Source: Acidobacteriota bacterium
Lineage (GTDB): Bacteria; Acidobacteriota; Terriglobia; Terriglobales; Acidobacteriaceae
Reading direction: 5' to 3'
Length of the DNA: 33,960 bases
Assembly (NCBI GenBank): GCA_021779695.1
Contig: JAJYAE010000008.1
Location: forward strand, 1 to 33,960
Positions 8,186 to 16,920 of the stretch are shown one piece after another. How positions within the stretch are numbered: the first letter of the stretch is position 1; each line of letters starts with the position of its first letter. Position numbers and translations under genes: made by a program. The notes under the pieces were generated by a model that was not told the DNA's origin, searched no databases, and saw only the letters and a list, made by a program, of their open reading frames with translations.

Positions 8186-9598
8186 ATGATGAGTTCGAGC
8201 AAGACCAGATCGATTGCGTTCCGGCTGATTGCGGCAGTGCTTGCGGTGGAGCTGGTCTCCGCGGTGCTGGTGATCTTTCTCTCCTGGGGCTACGAGCGGC
8301 ACGCGCACTTTCGCGCGTTTGACGTGATGCTGCATGGACGGGCGGACACAGTGCTGGGCGCGGTGCAGGATGCGGAAGACCAGGCCGACAATGTCATGCT
8401 GGACCGTGCGGATCTCCATCTGCCCCCCGACGATGTGTACGAGGTCTACGATGAGCGCGGGCAGTTGCTGGGGCGCTCGCCGAACTGGCAGGGCAGCGGC
8501 GAGGGCTATGCGGCACAGGAACACAACGGCATCGTGCGAAGCATGGTCAACGGGCGGCACTATCGCCTGATGCGGCTGCACGGCTCGCGCATCGTGGATC
8601 CCGGCGAGCCGGGCGGCGGCACGCTGCGGCAGGTGACGGTTCTCTATGGCGCACCCACGGAGCTGGTGTGGCACGCGATTCGCAGGGCGGTGGAGTTTTA
8701 TGCGGCAGGCAGCCTGCTGCTGCTGCTGGTCACCGGGCCTCTGATCGCATGGCTGCTGCATCGCGGCCTGCTGCCGCTGCGCCAGTTGGCTGCGCTGGCA
8801 TCCAAGGTTTCCATTGACGCGTGGGAGTTTTCTCCGCCTGAGAGTGCGCGCGCAACCCCTGAGCTGGCTCCGTTGACCCATGCGATTGAGAGTGTTCTGC
8901 AGCGGCTGGAGCGGGCGTTTGTCCAGCAGCGCACCTTTGTCTCCGACGCGGCGCATGAGCTGAAGACGGCGGTGGCCGTGGTGAAGTCCTCGCTGCAACT
9001 GCTGGGTCTGCGGCCGCGCACCGCAGCCGAGTATGAGGCAGGGCTCGAGCGATGCCTTTCCGATACGGCGCGATTGGAAGAGCTGGTGGCCAAGATGCTG
9101 ACCCTGGCGCGCGTGGAGAGCGGAGTAACTCCAGCGGCCGCGGAGACGACCTGCGACATGGCGGCCTGCGCATACGCCGCGGTGAGTGAATTGCAGACCG
9201 TCGCGGCGCTGCGCCGGGTGCGCGTGCTTGTGACTGCGCCGGAAGTTGCGCGTGTGCCGATGGCGAGTGACGATTGCCTGCTGGTGCTTTCAAATCTGCT
9301 CCTGAATGCGCTGCAGCACAGCCCGCCGGAGTCAGAGGTGCAGCTGCGCCTGCACGAGCAGGGCGACGCAGTCGAACTGGCGGTGGAAGACCACGGCGAC
9401 GGCATTGATCCCGCGGTGCAGCCGCGCGTCTTCGATCGCTTCTATCGCGGCGATCCCTCGCGCGCGCGCTCGACCGGCGGCGCCGGACTCGGCCTCGCGA
9501 TTTGTAAAGCTGTGGTGGAGAGAGCCGGCGGCGCCATCGGGCTGACGAGTGAGACCGGCAAGGGAACAACAGTGAAAGTGCGCCTGCCGCGCGGATAA
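8186..9598 (+). CDS. Membrane sensor histidine kinase (QseC-like)
   Basis: A 470-residue inner-membrane kinase paired with the upstream regulator. Membrane helices lie at about 11-34 and 171-192, enclosing a periplasmic sensor region of roughly 135 residues. A HAMP-like segment follows. The H box is DAAHELKTAVAVVKSS with phosphorylated His257; the usual proline after HELRT is replaced by Ala, as in some QseC-type kinases. The ATPase domain has an N box (LSNLLLNALQHSP), G1 (VEDHGDGIDP), F box (VFDRFYRGD) and G2 (GAGLGLAICKAVV). The gene ends 12 bases from the convergent iscX stop codon. All catalytic motifs are intact, so it should be active. The ligand is unknown. Confidence 0.93.
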   Translation: MMSSSKTRSIAFRLIAAVLAVELVSAVLVIFLSWGYERHAHFRAFDVMLHGRADTVLGAVQDAEDQADNVMLDRADLHLPPDDVYEVYDERGQLLGRSPNWQGSGEGYAAQEHNGIVRSMVNGRHYRLMRLHGSRIVDPGEPGGGTLRQVTVLYGAPTELVWHAIRRAVEFYAAGSLLLLLVTGPLIAWLLHRGLLPLRQLAALASKVSIDAWEFSPPESARATPELAPLTHAIESVLQRLERAFVQQRTFVSDAAHELKTAVAVVKSSLQLLGLRPRTAAEYEAGLERCLSDTARLEELVAKMLTLARVESGVTPAAAETTCDMAACAYAAVSELQTVAALRRVRVLVTAPEVARVPMASDDCLLVLSNLLLNALQHSPPESEVQLRLHEQGDAVELAVEDHGDGIDPAVQPRVFDRFYRGDPSRARSTGGAGLGLAICKAVVERAGGAIGLTSETGKGTTVKVRLPRG

Positions 9599-9610
9599 GA
9601 CGGTGCGAGC

Positions 9611-9829
9611 CTAACCCTTCGCGTCCTCGTGCTCCTCATGCCAGGCCATCTGGATAGCCTCAAGGCGCGGCTCGTTGGATTTTGCGGGGTCGTCGGCGAA
9701 GCCGGGCAGCTCCGTGACGTAACGATGCAGGTCAGTGAAGCGGACCGTCAACGGATCGAGGTCAGGAAACTTCTCCTGCAATTGAATGCCGATCTCTTCG
9801 GCGTCGGTCCATAGAATTTCGCGCGGCAT
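9611..9829 (-). CDS. iscX: IscX, small acidic Fe-S assembly protein
   Basis: A 72-residue acidic protein matching IscX (YfhJ) over its whole length: WTDAEEIG near the start, FPDLDPLTVRFTDLHRYV in the middle, and FADDPAKSNEPRLEAIQMAW towards the end. Known family role: IscX binds the IscS desulfurase and iron, modulating cluster assembly. It is the last gene of the isc operon, as in E. coli. The start at 9829 is supported by gagggaaat just upstream. A 77-base gap separates it from fdx. Confidence 0.93.
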   Translation of the reverse strand: MPREILWTDAEEIGIQLQEKFPDLDPLTVRFTDLHRYVTELPGFADDPAKSNEPRLEAIQMAWHEEHEDAKG

Positions 9830-9906
9830 ATTTCCCTCGTTCGCTGGTTTGCATTGGGGGCGAGGTTGCCCATCTCACAAAAGCGAAAGATGAGCACTCG
9901 ACGGAA

Positions 9907-10323
9907 CTACTTCTGCACGGCCATATCCAGCGGCTTGCCCTCGGAGGTGTAGTTGCGATTCCACTTGGGAATCTCCACGACATACTCGCCGGGGCCCGTG
10001 ATGACGGCCTGGCAACCGAGTCGCGAGTTCAACTGCTGATCGGCGGCCATGTCGAGCCGGTCGAGTTCGTCGTCCTCAGCTTCGCTGATGCCCGGCGTGC
10101 CTTCCTTGACCCAGATGTGACAAGTGGTGCAGGCGCAGGAGCCGCCGCAGGCATGGTCGAGAAAGATGCCGAAGTTCTCCGCGACATCCAGAAACGACAT
10201 GGGTTTTCCATGGTGATCGTAGGGCATGGTGCCATACTCAAACTCGACGGTCTTGCCTTCCGGCTGAAAGGTGACGCGAACCAGCTTGTCGGCGGGAATG
10301 TTTTTCGTATTCGCTTCGCTCAT
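9907..10323 (-). CDS. fdx: ISC-type [2Fe-2S] ferredoxin
   Basis: A 138-residue adrenodoxin-like ferredoxin that supplies electrons to IscS/IscU cluster assembly. Cluster ligands are Cys59, Cys65, Cys68 and Cys104, in the arrangement C-x5-C-x2-C...C (ACGGSCACTTC, then RLGCQA). An extra Cys63 lies between the first two ligands. The protein is somewhat longer than E. coli Fdx (about 110 residues), with an N-terminal extension of about 12 residues and the insert MPYDHHGKPM in the beta-grasp region. aaggaagaatcct precedes the ATG. The gene is 43 bases after hscA in the same operon. Confidence 0.95.
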   Translation of the reverse strand: MSEANTKNIPADKLVRVTFQPEGKTVEFEYGTMPYDHHGKPMSFLDVAENFGIFLDHACGGSCACTTCHIWVKEGTPGISEAEDDELDRLDMAADQQLNSRLGCQAVITGPGEYVVEIPKWNRNYTSEGKPLDMAVQK

Positions 10324-10366
10324 AGGATTCTTCCTTGGCAGTTGGCTGCCGTCTTGCGGCCACTCG

Positions 10367-12307
10367 CTATTTGAACTCCGCGGGCGCCATGGGGTGCGGT
10401 GCGGTCAGCTCGTCGCCGAGTTCTTCTCCGGCAGCATCCATCGTCTTGCCGCGTATGGCCGCAGTAACGGCGGCCTCCATCATCAGTTCGGCAAAGCGGC
10501 GCGTGGCATGGTCAAGAATCAGCGTTGCCTCGCGGATGGCAGCCGAGTCTTCGGTCTTCTTGGCCTTGATCAGGTAGTCGCGGGCCAGACCGATCGCCGT
10601 CCGCTCGTCGTTGGTCAGGTGAGCCCACGCCGGGCTGCCGGGCGCGCGCTCAACGGCGGAAAGAATCGTCTCCGCCTCATTGCGCGCTTCGATGAGCAGG
10701 CGCGCGGCAAAGTCTTCTTCGGCGTGGTCGAAGGATTCCAGAATCATGCTCTCGACCTGTTCGTCCGTCAAACCGTAGGTGGGCTTCACCTCAATCTGCG
10801 CGGCCTTGCCGCTGCGTTGCTCGCGCGCGGAAACCTGCAGAATCCCGTCGGCGTCGATGAGAAATTTCACCTCGATGCGCGGCAGACCGGCTGACATGGG
10901 CGGAATACCTTTGAGATCGAAGCGCGCCAGCGAACGGCAATCGGCGGCAAGTTCGCGCTCGCCCTGCACAACGTGAATCGCAACGTTGGTCTGGCCATCG
11001 ACGCCGGTGGTGAAGTGCTCCGTGGCCGAGGCCGGAATGGTGGAGTTGCGCTGGATGATGCGCGCAACCGTTCCGCCGAGGGCTTCAATGCCCAGCGAGA
11101 GCGGCGTGACGTCAAGCAGCAGCATCTCCTCCGTGCTCTTGGAGGTGCCGGCGAGAATGTCGGCCTGCACCGCGGCGCCCAGCGCAACAACTTCGTCGGG
11201 GTTGAGTTCGATGTGGGGCTTCTTGCCGCGCTCGCTCAGATGGAAGAGATCGTCCACAAGCTGGCGGACCGCGGGGATGCGCGTTGACCCGCCCACCATC
11301 ACGACCTCATCGATCTGTGCGGGCGTGATGCCCGCATCGGCAATAGCCTGTTTGCACGGGCCCGCCGTGCGCTCGAGGATAGGCTCGATCAGTTGCTCGA
11401 AAACCGCGCGCGGAATCTCGCGTTGATAGCGGTCGCCGTTGGGCAGCTCGATGTCGAACTGCGCGGCGGCCTCCGTCGAGAGACTGATTTTGGCTTCAAT
11501 GGCGGCCTTGCGCACGGCCTGCACGGCGCCGGGATGCTTGCGCAGATCCACTCCATGCTCGGCGTGAATCTCATCGAGCGCGATGGTCAGCAGAAGATTG
11601 TCAATGTCGTCGCCGCCCAGATGTGTGTCGCCGTTGGTGGACTGCACCTCAAAGATTCCGTCGCGCAGCTTGAGGATGGAGATGTCAAAGGTGCCGCCGC
11701 CCAGATCATAAACCGCAATCGTGCCTTCCTTCGCGCGATCCAGACCATACGCCAGCGCCGCAGCCGTCGGCTCATTCACCAGCCGCAGCACCTGCAGTCC
11801 GGCCATGCGGCCCGCGTCCTTGGTGGCTTGGCGCTGCGCATCGTTAAAGTACGCAGGCACGGTGATGACGGCCTGCGTGACCGGCGCGCCGAAAAATCGC
11901 TCGGCGTTGCGCTTCAGCTGACGCAGAATGTAGGCGGAGATCTCCGGCGGAGTGAAGCGCAGTTCGCCCAGCTGAATGCGCGGCACTTCGCCCTCCTGCA
12001 CATCGTCGGCAAGCTGGAACGGAAAGAACTTGAGCTCGCTTTGCACTTCAGACAGACCGCGGCCCATAAGGCGCTTGACGGAGTAAATGACGCGCTCCGG
12101 CGTCTCGATCAGCACTCGGCGCGCGCTGTTGCCCACGGTTACGGTGGGCCGGCTGCCGTCGGCCGGGATGGGATCGAGAGCGACGACAGACGGCACCAGA
12201 TTGGAGCCGTCCACCCCCGGAATGACCACCGGCGCTTCGCCCTGCATGTATGCAACGAGGGAGTTGGTGGTTCCCAGGTCGATTCCTACTATGCGTCCTT
12301 CCGCCAT
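10367..12307 (-). CDS. hscA: HscA, Hsp70-class Fe-S assembly chaperone
   Basis: A 646-residue Hsp70 protein. The nucleotide-binding domain (about 1-385) has [28 protein letters not shown] and [15 protein letters not shown]. The substrate-binding domain begins at [17 protein letters not shown]. HscA-family proteins lack the long flexible tail of DnaK, and this protein also has a short C terminus. The role follows from position: it lies 9 bases downstream of hscB and upstream of fdx, in an operon that also encodes an IscU carrying the LPPVK recognition motif. It should therefore load IscU clusters onto target proteins with HscB. The sequence alone would fit DnaK nearly as well, so the name rests on the operon. 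Confidence 0.92.
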   Translation of the reverse strand: MAEGRIVGIDLGTTNSLVAYMQGEAPVVIPGVDGSNLVPSVVALDPIPADGSRPTVTVGNSARRVLIETPERVIYSVKRLMGRGLSEVQSELKFFPFQLADDVQEGEVPRIQLGELRFTPPEISAYILRQLKRNAERFFGAPVTQAVITVPAYFNDAQRQATKDAGRMAGLQVLRLVNEPTAAALAYGLDRAKEGTIAVYDLGGGTFDISILKLRDGIFEVQSTNGDTHLGGDDIDNLLLTIALDEIHAEHGVDLRKHPGAVQAVRKAAIEAKISLSTEAAAQFDIELPNGDRYQREIPRAVFEQLIEPILERTAGPCKQAIADAGITPAQIDEVVMVGGSTRIPAVRQLVDDLFHLSERGKKPHIELNPDEVVALGAAVQADILAGTSKSTEEMLLLDVTPLSLGIEALGGTVARIIQRNSTIPASATEHFTTGVDGQTNVAIHVVQGERELAADCRSLARFDLKGIPPMSAGLPRIEVKFLIDADGILQVSAREQRSGKAAQIEVKPTYGLTDEQVESMILESFDHAEEDFAARLLIEARNEAETILSAVERAPGSPAWAHLTNDERTAIGLARDYLIKAKKTEDSAAIREATLILDHATRRFAELMMEAAVTAAIRGKTMDAAGEELGDELTAPHPMAPAEFK

Positions 12308-12316
12308 GATTCTCTT

Positions 12317-13018
12317 TTAATCTCCCAATGTCTCGGTCACATCGCGGACCAGATTGCTGAGGTAGCGCCGCCGGTCAAGCAGTGCCACCATGGTCTTTTG
12401 GGCTCCAGAGCGCACTCCTGCATCGCCCTCATCCCACTTCTTCCACTCGGCGCGCAGCTCGTCGTCGACTTCATCGAGCAGGCCGTCAAATTTACGCTTT
12501 GCCTGCTCCAGACTCACCTGCAGCGCGGGATCCTCTTCGCCCATCTTCCTGGCCATGCGCATCTCTTCCAGCTGCATGTTCAGGTCAAAGACCTCTTCCA
12601 GCAGATCGGCTGGCACGCGAGATGTATCCACTTTCCCTTTGCGGTCTTTGCCGGCGTGCTCTTCGCCGATTTCAGCGCCGTGCAGCTTGAGCAGATATTC
12701 CGTGCGATGAATCGGATCCTTGAGAGTGCGATAAGCGTCGTTGAGCAGCGCCGTATCGGCCAGACTCCACTCCCGCTCGTGCTCGCCCGAGCGGGCAAAA
12801 CGATCGGGATGCAGCTTGCGGCTCAGGCGATGAAACTCGTGCTCCAGTCCCATAAGGTCAAGATTCAGGCATGGCTTCAACCCGAAGACAGAGAAGAAAT
12901 CGCCGCCCGGAGGCGGCTGAATCTTGCTGCAATGCGGGCAGAAAAGCGTGGCGTCATTGTGCGCCACAGAGCAGGACCAGCACGCAACCGGGACTGCGGA
13001 ATCGAGAATTTTAAGCAT
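12317..13018 (-). CDS. hscB: HscB/HSC20 J-domain co-chaperone with N-terminal tetracysteine domain
   Basis: A 233-residue co-chaperone that delivers IscU to HscA and stimulates its ATPase. An N-terminal zinc-finger-like module has Cys13, Cys16, Cys27 and Cys30 (CWSC...CPHC, then IQPP). This module is absent from E. coli HscB but is typical of animal and plant HSC20. The J domain follows, with HPD at 70-72 (RKLHPDRF) and the LLNDAYRTLKDP helix. A three-helix IscU-binding domain fills the C terminus. The ATG at 13018 is chosen because aaggg lies 7 bases upstream; an in-frame TTG ten codons earlier is less likely. The gene is separated from iscA by a fucosidase gene. Confidence 0.95.
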   Translation of the reverse strand: MLKILDSAVPVACWSCSVAHNDATLFCPHCSKIQPPPGGDFFSVFGLKPCLNLDLMGLEHEFHRLSRKLHPDRFARSGEHEREWSLADTALLNDAYRTLKDPIHRTEYLLKLHGAEIGEEHAGKDRKGKVDTSRVPADLLEEVFDLNMQLEEMRMARKMGEEDPALQVSLEQAKRKFDGLLDEVDDELRAEWKKWDEGDAGVRSGAQKTMVALLDRRRYLSNLVRDVTETLGD

Positions 13019-13103
13019 GACTGAACCCTTACATTCTTTCCAGGACAACTTCGTAAAATGAATCTCTCATTCACTCGTGACACAGGGGCGCCGGCAAGCC
13101 CTG

Positions 13104-14492
13104 TTACTCTCCAACGGCCGGCTTTGCGGTTAGCGGAGTGGGAATCGGCTTGATCTCCACCGCCGGAGATTCAAGAGTCATCTCGACGATCGTATCAACC
13201 GCATCCGGTTTGCTCCCCAGACTCACTTCCACGCCGTTCTCGCTCTGCCTGCAGGCGAGACTGCCGCCGCCGAGAAGAGAGCAGCCGAGGACTTTTACCG
13301 GCAGGGCAGGAAGAGTAAGCGTTGCACCGGCCGGGTTGAGAATATGCAGAAAGATCGTGTTGCCGCGATAGGTTGAGACTCCAAAGTCGCCGGGCAGATA
13401 AGGGCCGCCGCGCGTCGAGTAGATGCTGGCGCCATTCTGATGAAGCCAGGCGCCGATCTCGCGCAGCCGCGCTGCCTGTGCCGGGTCAATCTGCCCGTCG
13501 GGCCGGGGACCGACGTTGAGGATGAAGTTTCCGTCGCGCCCGGCGGCGGAGATCAGCAGGCGAATGAGGGTGTCGAACGGCTTGACCTTCGCGTTCGGCT
13601 GGTATCCCCAGGCCCCTGCGGTAATGGTGGTGCAGAGCTCCCATGGATAGCCGCTCTCAAAATCGCCCAGCGCTCCGTCGCCTTCGCGGGAACGGAAATC
13701 CGCCGCGGCATCGGTGCGGTCGTTGATGATGACCGAGGGTTGCAGCTTTCTCAGATTGCTGACCGCTTCATCGTCCTGCCAGCTAAAGGACCCGGTATAG
13801 CGCTGATCTTTGGGGCGCGCGGCCCATCCGCTGCCGGTAAAGTGGACTCCGCCAAAACCCAGCCAATCGCCGCCGCCACCGTCAAACCACAATATGTCGA
13901 CCTTGCCATAATGCGAGGCCAGCTCGTTCAACTGACGATGGTACTGTGCGCGCATCGCTTCGGCGCTGGCCCGGTAAATGCCGGGAAAGAAAAAGCCGGG
14001 GTAACGCCAATCCAACGGAGAATAATAGAGCCCGACATGAAGCCCGGCCTTGTGCATGGCGGTCACATATTCGGCAACAATATCGCGATGCGCGGCGGAT
14101 TTGACCGCCGTAAAGTTGGATTCAGGATCGTCGAAGAGCGCAAACCCGTCATGGTGGCGCGCGGTCAGCACTGTGTACTTCATGCCTGCTGCTTCGGCCA
14201 GCTCTGCCCATGCATTCGGATCGAAGTGATCGGGATGAAACTGCTCCGCCAGCTTGGCGTACTCTTCAACGGGAATCTGTTCCTGCCATTGAACCCATTC
14301 GCCCCGTCCTGGGATCGAGTAAACTCCCCAGTGAATGAAGAGGCCGAATTTGGCATCCCGCCACCAGGCAATGCGTGCCGCCGCGTCCTGATCGGAGACC
14401 ATCTGCGCCCATTGCGCCTGAGCATGCGATGAAACAAAAAAAATGGCGAATAGGAAACAAACAAATCTCGGATTACGAACCGCTTTGTTCAT
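13104..14492 (-). CDS. Secreted alpha-L-fucosidase, family GH29
   Basis: A 462-residue exported glycosidase predicted to remove terminal alpha-linked L-fucose with retention of configuration. A signal peptide (VCFLFAIFFVSSHAQA) is followed by the GH29 TIM barrel: WWRDAKFGLFIHWGVYS, LTARHHDGFALF, then LHVGLYYSPLDW. The probable nucleophile Asp204 sits in ILWFDGGGGDW. A C-terminal beta domain completes the normal GH29 length. The start at 14492 gives a compact signal peptide with gggag 5 bases upstream; an ATG at 14504 with agggtgagg upstream is also possible. The gene lies inside the isc operon, same strand, 109 bases after iscA and 85 before hscB. Nothing in its function fits iron-sulfur assembly, which suggests a later insertion. 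Confidence 0.93.
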   Translation of the reverse strand: MNKAVRNPRFVCFLFAIFFVSSHAQAQWAQMVSDQDAAARIAWWRDAKFGLFIHWGVYSIPGRGEWVQWQEQIPVEEYAKLAEQFHPDHFDPNAWAELAEAAGMKYTVLTARHHDGFALFDDPESNFTAVKSAAHRDIVAEYVTAMHKAGLHVGLYYSPLDWRYPGFFFPGIYRASAEAMRAQYHRQLNELASHYGKVDILWFDGGGGDWLGFGGVHFTGSGWAARPKDQRYTGSFSWQDDEAVSNLRKLQPSVIINDRTDAAADFRSREGDGALGDFESGYPWELCTTITAGAWGYQPNAKVKPFDTLIRLLISAAGRDGNFILNVGPRPDGQIDPAQAARLREIGAWLHQNGASIYSTRGGPYLPGDFGVSTYRGNTIFLHILNPAGATLTLPALPVKVLGCSLLGGGSLACRQSENGVEVSLGSKPDAVDTIVEMTLESPAVEIKPIPTPLTAKPAVGE

Positions 14493-14578
14493 CTTTTCTC
14501 CCATCGCAGCCTCACCCTGCAGGTTTCTCCGGCAACGCAAGCGTCTTCCATCTTCATCATTTCATCCAGAAATGGCGC

Positions 14579-14600
14579 AAAAACCCGGCTCCGGGAAAAA
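14579..14600 (-). terminator. Possible weak terminator between iscA and the fucosidase gene
   Basis: On the minus strand cccgg and ccggg face each other across a two-base centre, followed by ttttt. The stem is short and the centre too tight for all five pairs to close, so it would be inefficient. It lies just after the iscA stop codon, where attenuation could separate iscRSUA from the downstream genes. Confidence 0.35.
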
Positions 14601-14601
14601 G

Positions 14602-15021
14602 CTACGACGTGAAGGACGAACCGCAGCCGCAGGAACGCGAGGAGTTCGGATTGATGAAGTTGAAGCCCTGCCGCATCAGTGTCTCTTCGTAGTCCAGCGT
14701 CATGCCGTGCAGGTATAGAAACGACTTGGGATCGATGAAGACGCGAACGCCGTCGAACTCATAAACGCGGTCGCGCTCGCGGGGTTGCGTATCGAATTTG
14801 ATGGCGTAAGAAAGTCCGGAGCATCCGCCGCCCGTTACGCCCAGGCGCAGCCCGCCCTGCTCCGGCGAGATGCCTTCCTTGGCCATGGCCAGGCGAACGC
14901 GCTTGATGGCGTTCTCCGTGAGCAGAATGCCCTGCGCGGGCGCCTGCGGCACAGCCTGTTGAGGCTGCGCAGCAAATGCGCCCTGCGCGGGCTTTGCTTC
15001 AATGGACACTATATTCGACAT
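14602..15021 (-). CDS. iscA: A-type Fe-S carrier IscA
   Basis: A 139-residue A-type carrier that accepts iron or [Fe-S] clusters and passes them to target proteins. The three family cysteines are present: Cys67 in GGGCSGLSY, and Cys131 and Cys133 in the C-terminal CGCGSSF. The first 30 residues form an Ala/Gln/Pro-rich extension not found in E. coli IscA (about 107 residues). It could be a linker or a misplaced start, but no internal start codon is available before the conserved domain. The gene starts 24 bases after iscU with aggaaacc before its ATG, so the two are co-translated or nearly so. Confidence 0.94.
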   Translation of the reverse strand: MSNIVSIEAKPAQGAFAAQPQQAVPQAPAQGILLTENAIKRVRLAMAKEGISPEQGGLRLGVTGGGCSGLSYAIKFDTQPRERDRVYEFDGVRVFIDPKSFLYLHGMTLDYEETLMRQGFNFINPNSSRSCGCGSSFTS

Positions 15022-15045
15022 GGTTTCCTGTCCAGTTAGTTCCGC

Positions 15046-15465
15046 TTAATTTGCCGAGACCGCTGCCTGCTCGGTCTCCGCAACGCCGTTCTTCTTCTTC
15101 CAGTCGCCGATGGCCGCGCGAATGGCATCCTCGGCCAGCACCGAGCAGTGAATCTTCACCGGCGGCAGCGATAGCTCCTTCACAATGTCCGTGTTCTTGA
15201 TGGTCAGAGCCTCTTCCACCTTGCGGCCCTTGATCCACTCGGTCGCGAGCGATGAGCTCGCGATGGCCGAGCCGCAGCCGAAGGTCTTGAACTTGGCTTC
15301 TTCGATCACCTGCGTCTCAGGGTTCACGCGGATTTGCAGCCGCATCACGTCACCGCACTCCGGCGCGCCCACCAGGCCGGTGCCGACCTCGGCCGAACTC
15401 TTGTCCAGAGTGCCTACGTTGCGGGGATTGTTGTAGTGGTCTACGACCTTATCGCTGTATGCCAT
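15046..15465 (-). CDS. iscU: Fe-S cluster scaffold IscU
   Basis: A 139-residue scaffold on which [2Fe-2S] and [4Fe-4S] clusters are built from IscS-derived sulfur. Cluster ligands are Cys37 (APECGD, with Asp39), Cys64 (FGCGSAIASSS) and Cys107 (KIHCSVLA). LPPVK at 100-104 is the HscA recognition motif, at almost the same position as in E. coli. The start at 15465 gives the family N terminus MAYSDKVVDHYNNPRNVG and has aaggag 8 bases upstream. A longer in-frame extension upstream lacks family similarity and was rejected. A short Ala/Glu tail extends past the usual end. The 133-base gap from iscS contains two hairpins. Confidence 0.97.
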   Translation of the reverse strand: MAYSDKVVDHYNNPRNVGTLDKSSAEVGTGLVGAPECGDVMRLQIRVNPETQVIEEAKFKTFGCGSAIASSSLATEWIKGRKVEEALTIKNTDIVKELSLPPVKIHCSVLAEDAIRAAIGDWKKKNGVAETEQAAVSAN

Positions 15466-15564
15466 GTGTCCGTCTCCTTGTGCGGGGGAAGCCGCGTTCA
15501 CTCTGTTTGATTCGGCGGCCACCGCCGCCGATTCGTTCAAAACCATGTCAGGCACCTGACTTCT

Positions 15565-15598
15565 GCCGCGCAAGCGGCGTCCGCCCCACCGCAGGTGG
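15565..15598. other. Double hairpin in the iscS-iscU spacer
   Basis: Two small GC-rich hairpins lie next to each other: gccgc-gcaa-gcggc (15565-15578) and ccacc-gca-ggtgg (15586-15598). They abut the iscS stop codon within an otherwise gene-free 133-base gap of the operon. Neither has a T-run on the minus strand. They could be mRNA stability or processing elements that set iscS against iscU expression, which is an inference from position. Confidence 0.5.
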
Positions 15599-16852
15599 TT
15601 AGTGCGCCTGCCACTCGATCTTGGTCAGGTCAATCCCTTCCTTCACCATCTCGTAGAGCGGTGAAAGCTCACGCAGATGCTTCACAATATCGATCACCTT
15701 GGCGGCCACGTAGTCGACTTCCGCCTGCGTGTTGAAGCGGCCCAGACCAAAACGAATCGAACTATGCGCCACATCGTCGCCCAGCCCCAGCGCCTTCAGC
15801 ACGTAGCTGGGTTCCAGCGTCGCCGACGTGCAGGCCGAACCGCTCGACACCGCCACATCATTGATGCCCATCAGCAGCGACTCGCCCTCGACATACACAA
15901 AGCTCATGTTCAGGTTGCCCGGCAGCCTGTGTTCCCACGAGCCGTTCACATGCACGTAGTCCAGCTCCGACTCCAGCTTGGCCTTCAGCCGGTCGCGCAG
16001 CCCACGCAGATAGGCGGCTTCGTTCTCCATCTCGTTCATCGCGATCTCGCATGCCTTGCCCAGGCCTACAATGCCGGGAACATTCAGCGTCCCGGACCTC
16101 ATGCCGCGCTCGTGCCCGCCGCCGTCAATCTGCGCCGCAATCTGCACGCGCGGATTGCGCCGTCGCACATACAAGGCGCCCACGCCCTTCGGCCCGTAAA
16201 TCTTGTGCGCCGTCAGCGAGAGCACATCGATGTTGTCGGCAATCACGTTCACCGGAACTTTGCCCACGGCCTGCACAGCGTCACTGTGGAAGAGCACGCC
16301 CTTCTCATGACAGATCTTGCCAATCTCGCGAATCGGCTGCAGCACGCCGATTTCGTTGTTGGCCGCCATGATCGTAACCAGAATCGTCTTGTCATCGATG
16401 GCACGCTTCAGGTCTTCAAGATCAATCAGCCCATCGGCCTTCACAGGCAGATACGTCACGCGGTAGCCGTACTTCTCCAGCCGCTTGCAGGTGTCCAGCA
16501 CGGCCTTGTGTTCGGTGACCTGGGTGATGATGTGGTTGCCGCGCTCGCGATACATCTCCGCGATGCCCTTGATCGCCAGGTTGTTCGACTCCGTAGCGCC
16601 GGACGTGAAGATGATCTCCTTCGCCGTCGCGCCAATCAGTTTCGCAATCTGCTCGCGGGCCGTCTCCACAGCCTGCTCCGCCTCCCAGCCAAAGGAGTGG
16701 TTGCGGCTGGCCGCATTGCCGAACTTCTGCGTGAAGAACGGCATCATCGCTTCCAGCACGCGGGGATCCATCGGGCTGGTGGCGTGATTATCCATATAGA
16801 TGGGCAAGCTCACGCCTGCCGGTACTTCAATCTGGCTGCCAACGGTACTCAT
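15599..16852 (-). CDS. iscS: Cysteine desulfurase IscS
   Basis: A 417-residue PLP-dependent enzyme that converts L-cysteine to alanine and a protein-bound persulfide, supplying sulfur to IscU and to tRNA modification. The PLP lysine is Lys217 ([12 protein letters not shown]), with His115 and Asp191 ([13 protein letters not shown]) lining the cofactor. The catalytic Cys341 sits in the mobile loop [15 protein letters not shown], the long-loop form of group I (IscS/NFS1) enzymes. The C terminus [18 protein letters not shown] matches the IscS tail that contacts IscU. The ATG at 16852 is preceded by ggagacctgag; an in-frame GTG 11 codons upstream is less likely. It follows iscR by 68 bases. Confidence 0.97.
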   Translation of the reverse strand: MSTVGSQIEVPAGVSLPIYMDNHATSPMDPRVLEAMMPFFTQKFGNAASRNHSFGWEAEQAVETAREQIAKLIGATAKEIIFTSGATESNNLAIKGIAEMYRERGNHIITQVTEHKAVLDTCKRLEKYGYRVTYLPVKADGLIDLEDLKRAIDDKTILVTIMAANNEIGVLQPIREIGKICHEKGVLFHSDAVQAVGKVPVNVIADNIDVLSLTAHKIYGPKGVGALYVRRRNPRVQIAAQIDGGGHERGMRSGTLNVPGIVGLGKACEIAMNEMENEAAYLRGLRDRLKAKLESELDYVHVNGSWEHRLPGNLNMSFVYVEGESLLMGINDVAVSSGSACTSATLEPSYVLKALGLGDDVAHSSIRFGLGRFNTQAEVDYVAAKVIDIVKHLRELSPLYEMVKEGIDLTKIEWQAH

Positions 16853-16920
16853 CTCAGGTCTCCATCCTTCGTTGCCGCTCCACACTTCCTGTTACGTTGG
16901 AGCGGAGGAATAATCCAGTG

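Noticed and set aside
11393..13024. A 543-codon open frame on the plus strand across hscA and hscB
   Set aside because: It is antisense to two well-conserved genes, and its translation is rich in Arg, His, Gln and Leu with no domain. High GC suppresses stop codons in this frame.
15466..15573. A longer IscU beginning at 15573
   Set aside because: The extra 36 residues do not match the family, while the ATG at 15465 gives the standard MAYSDKV start behind aaggag.
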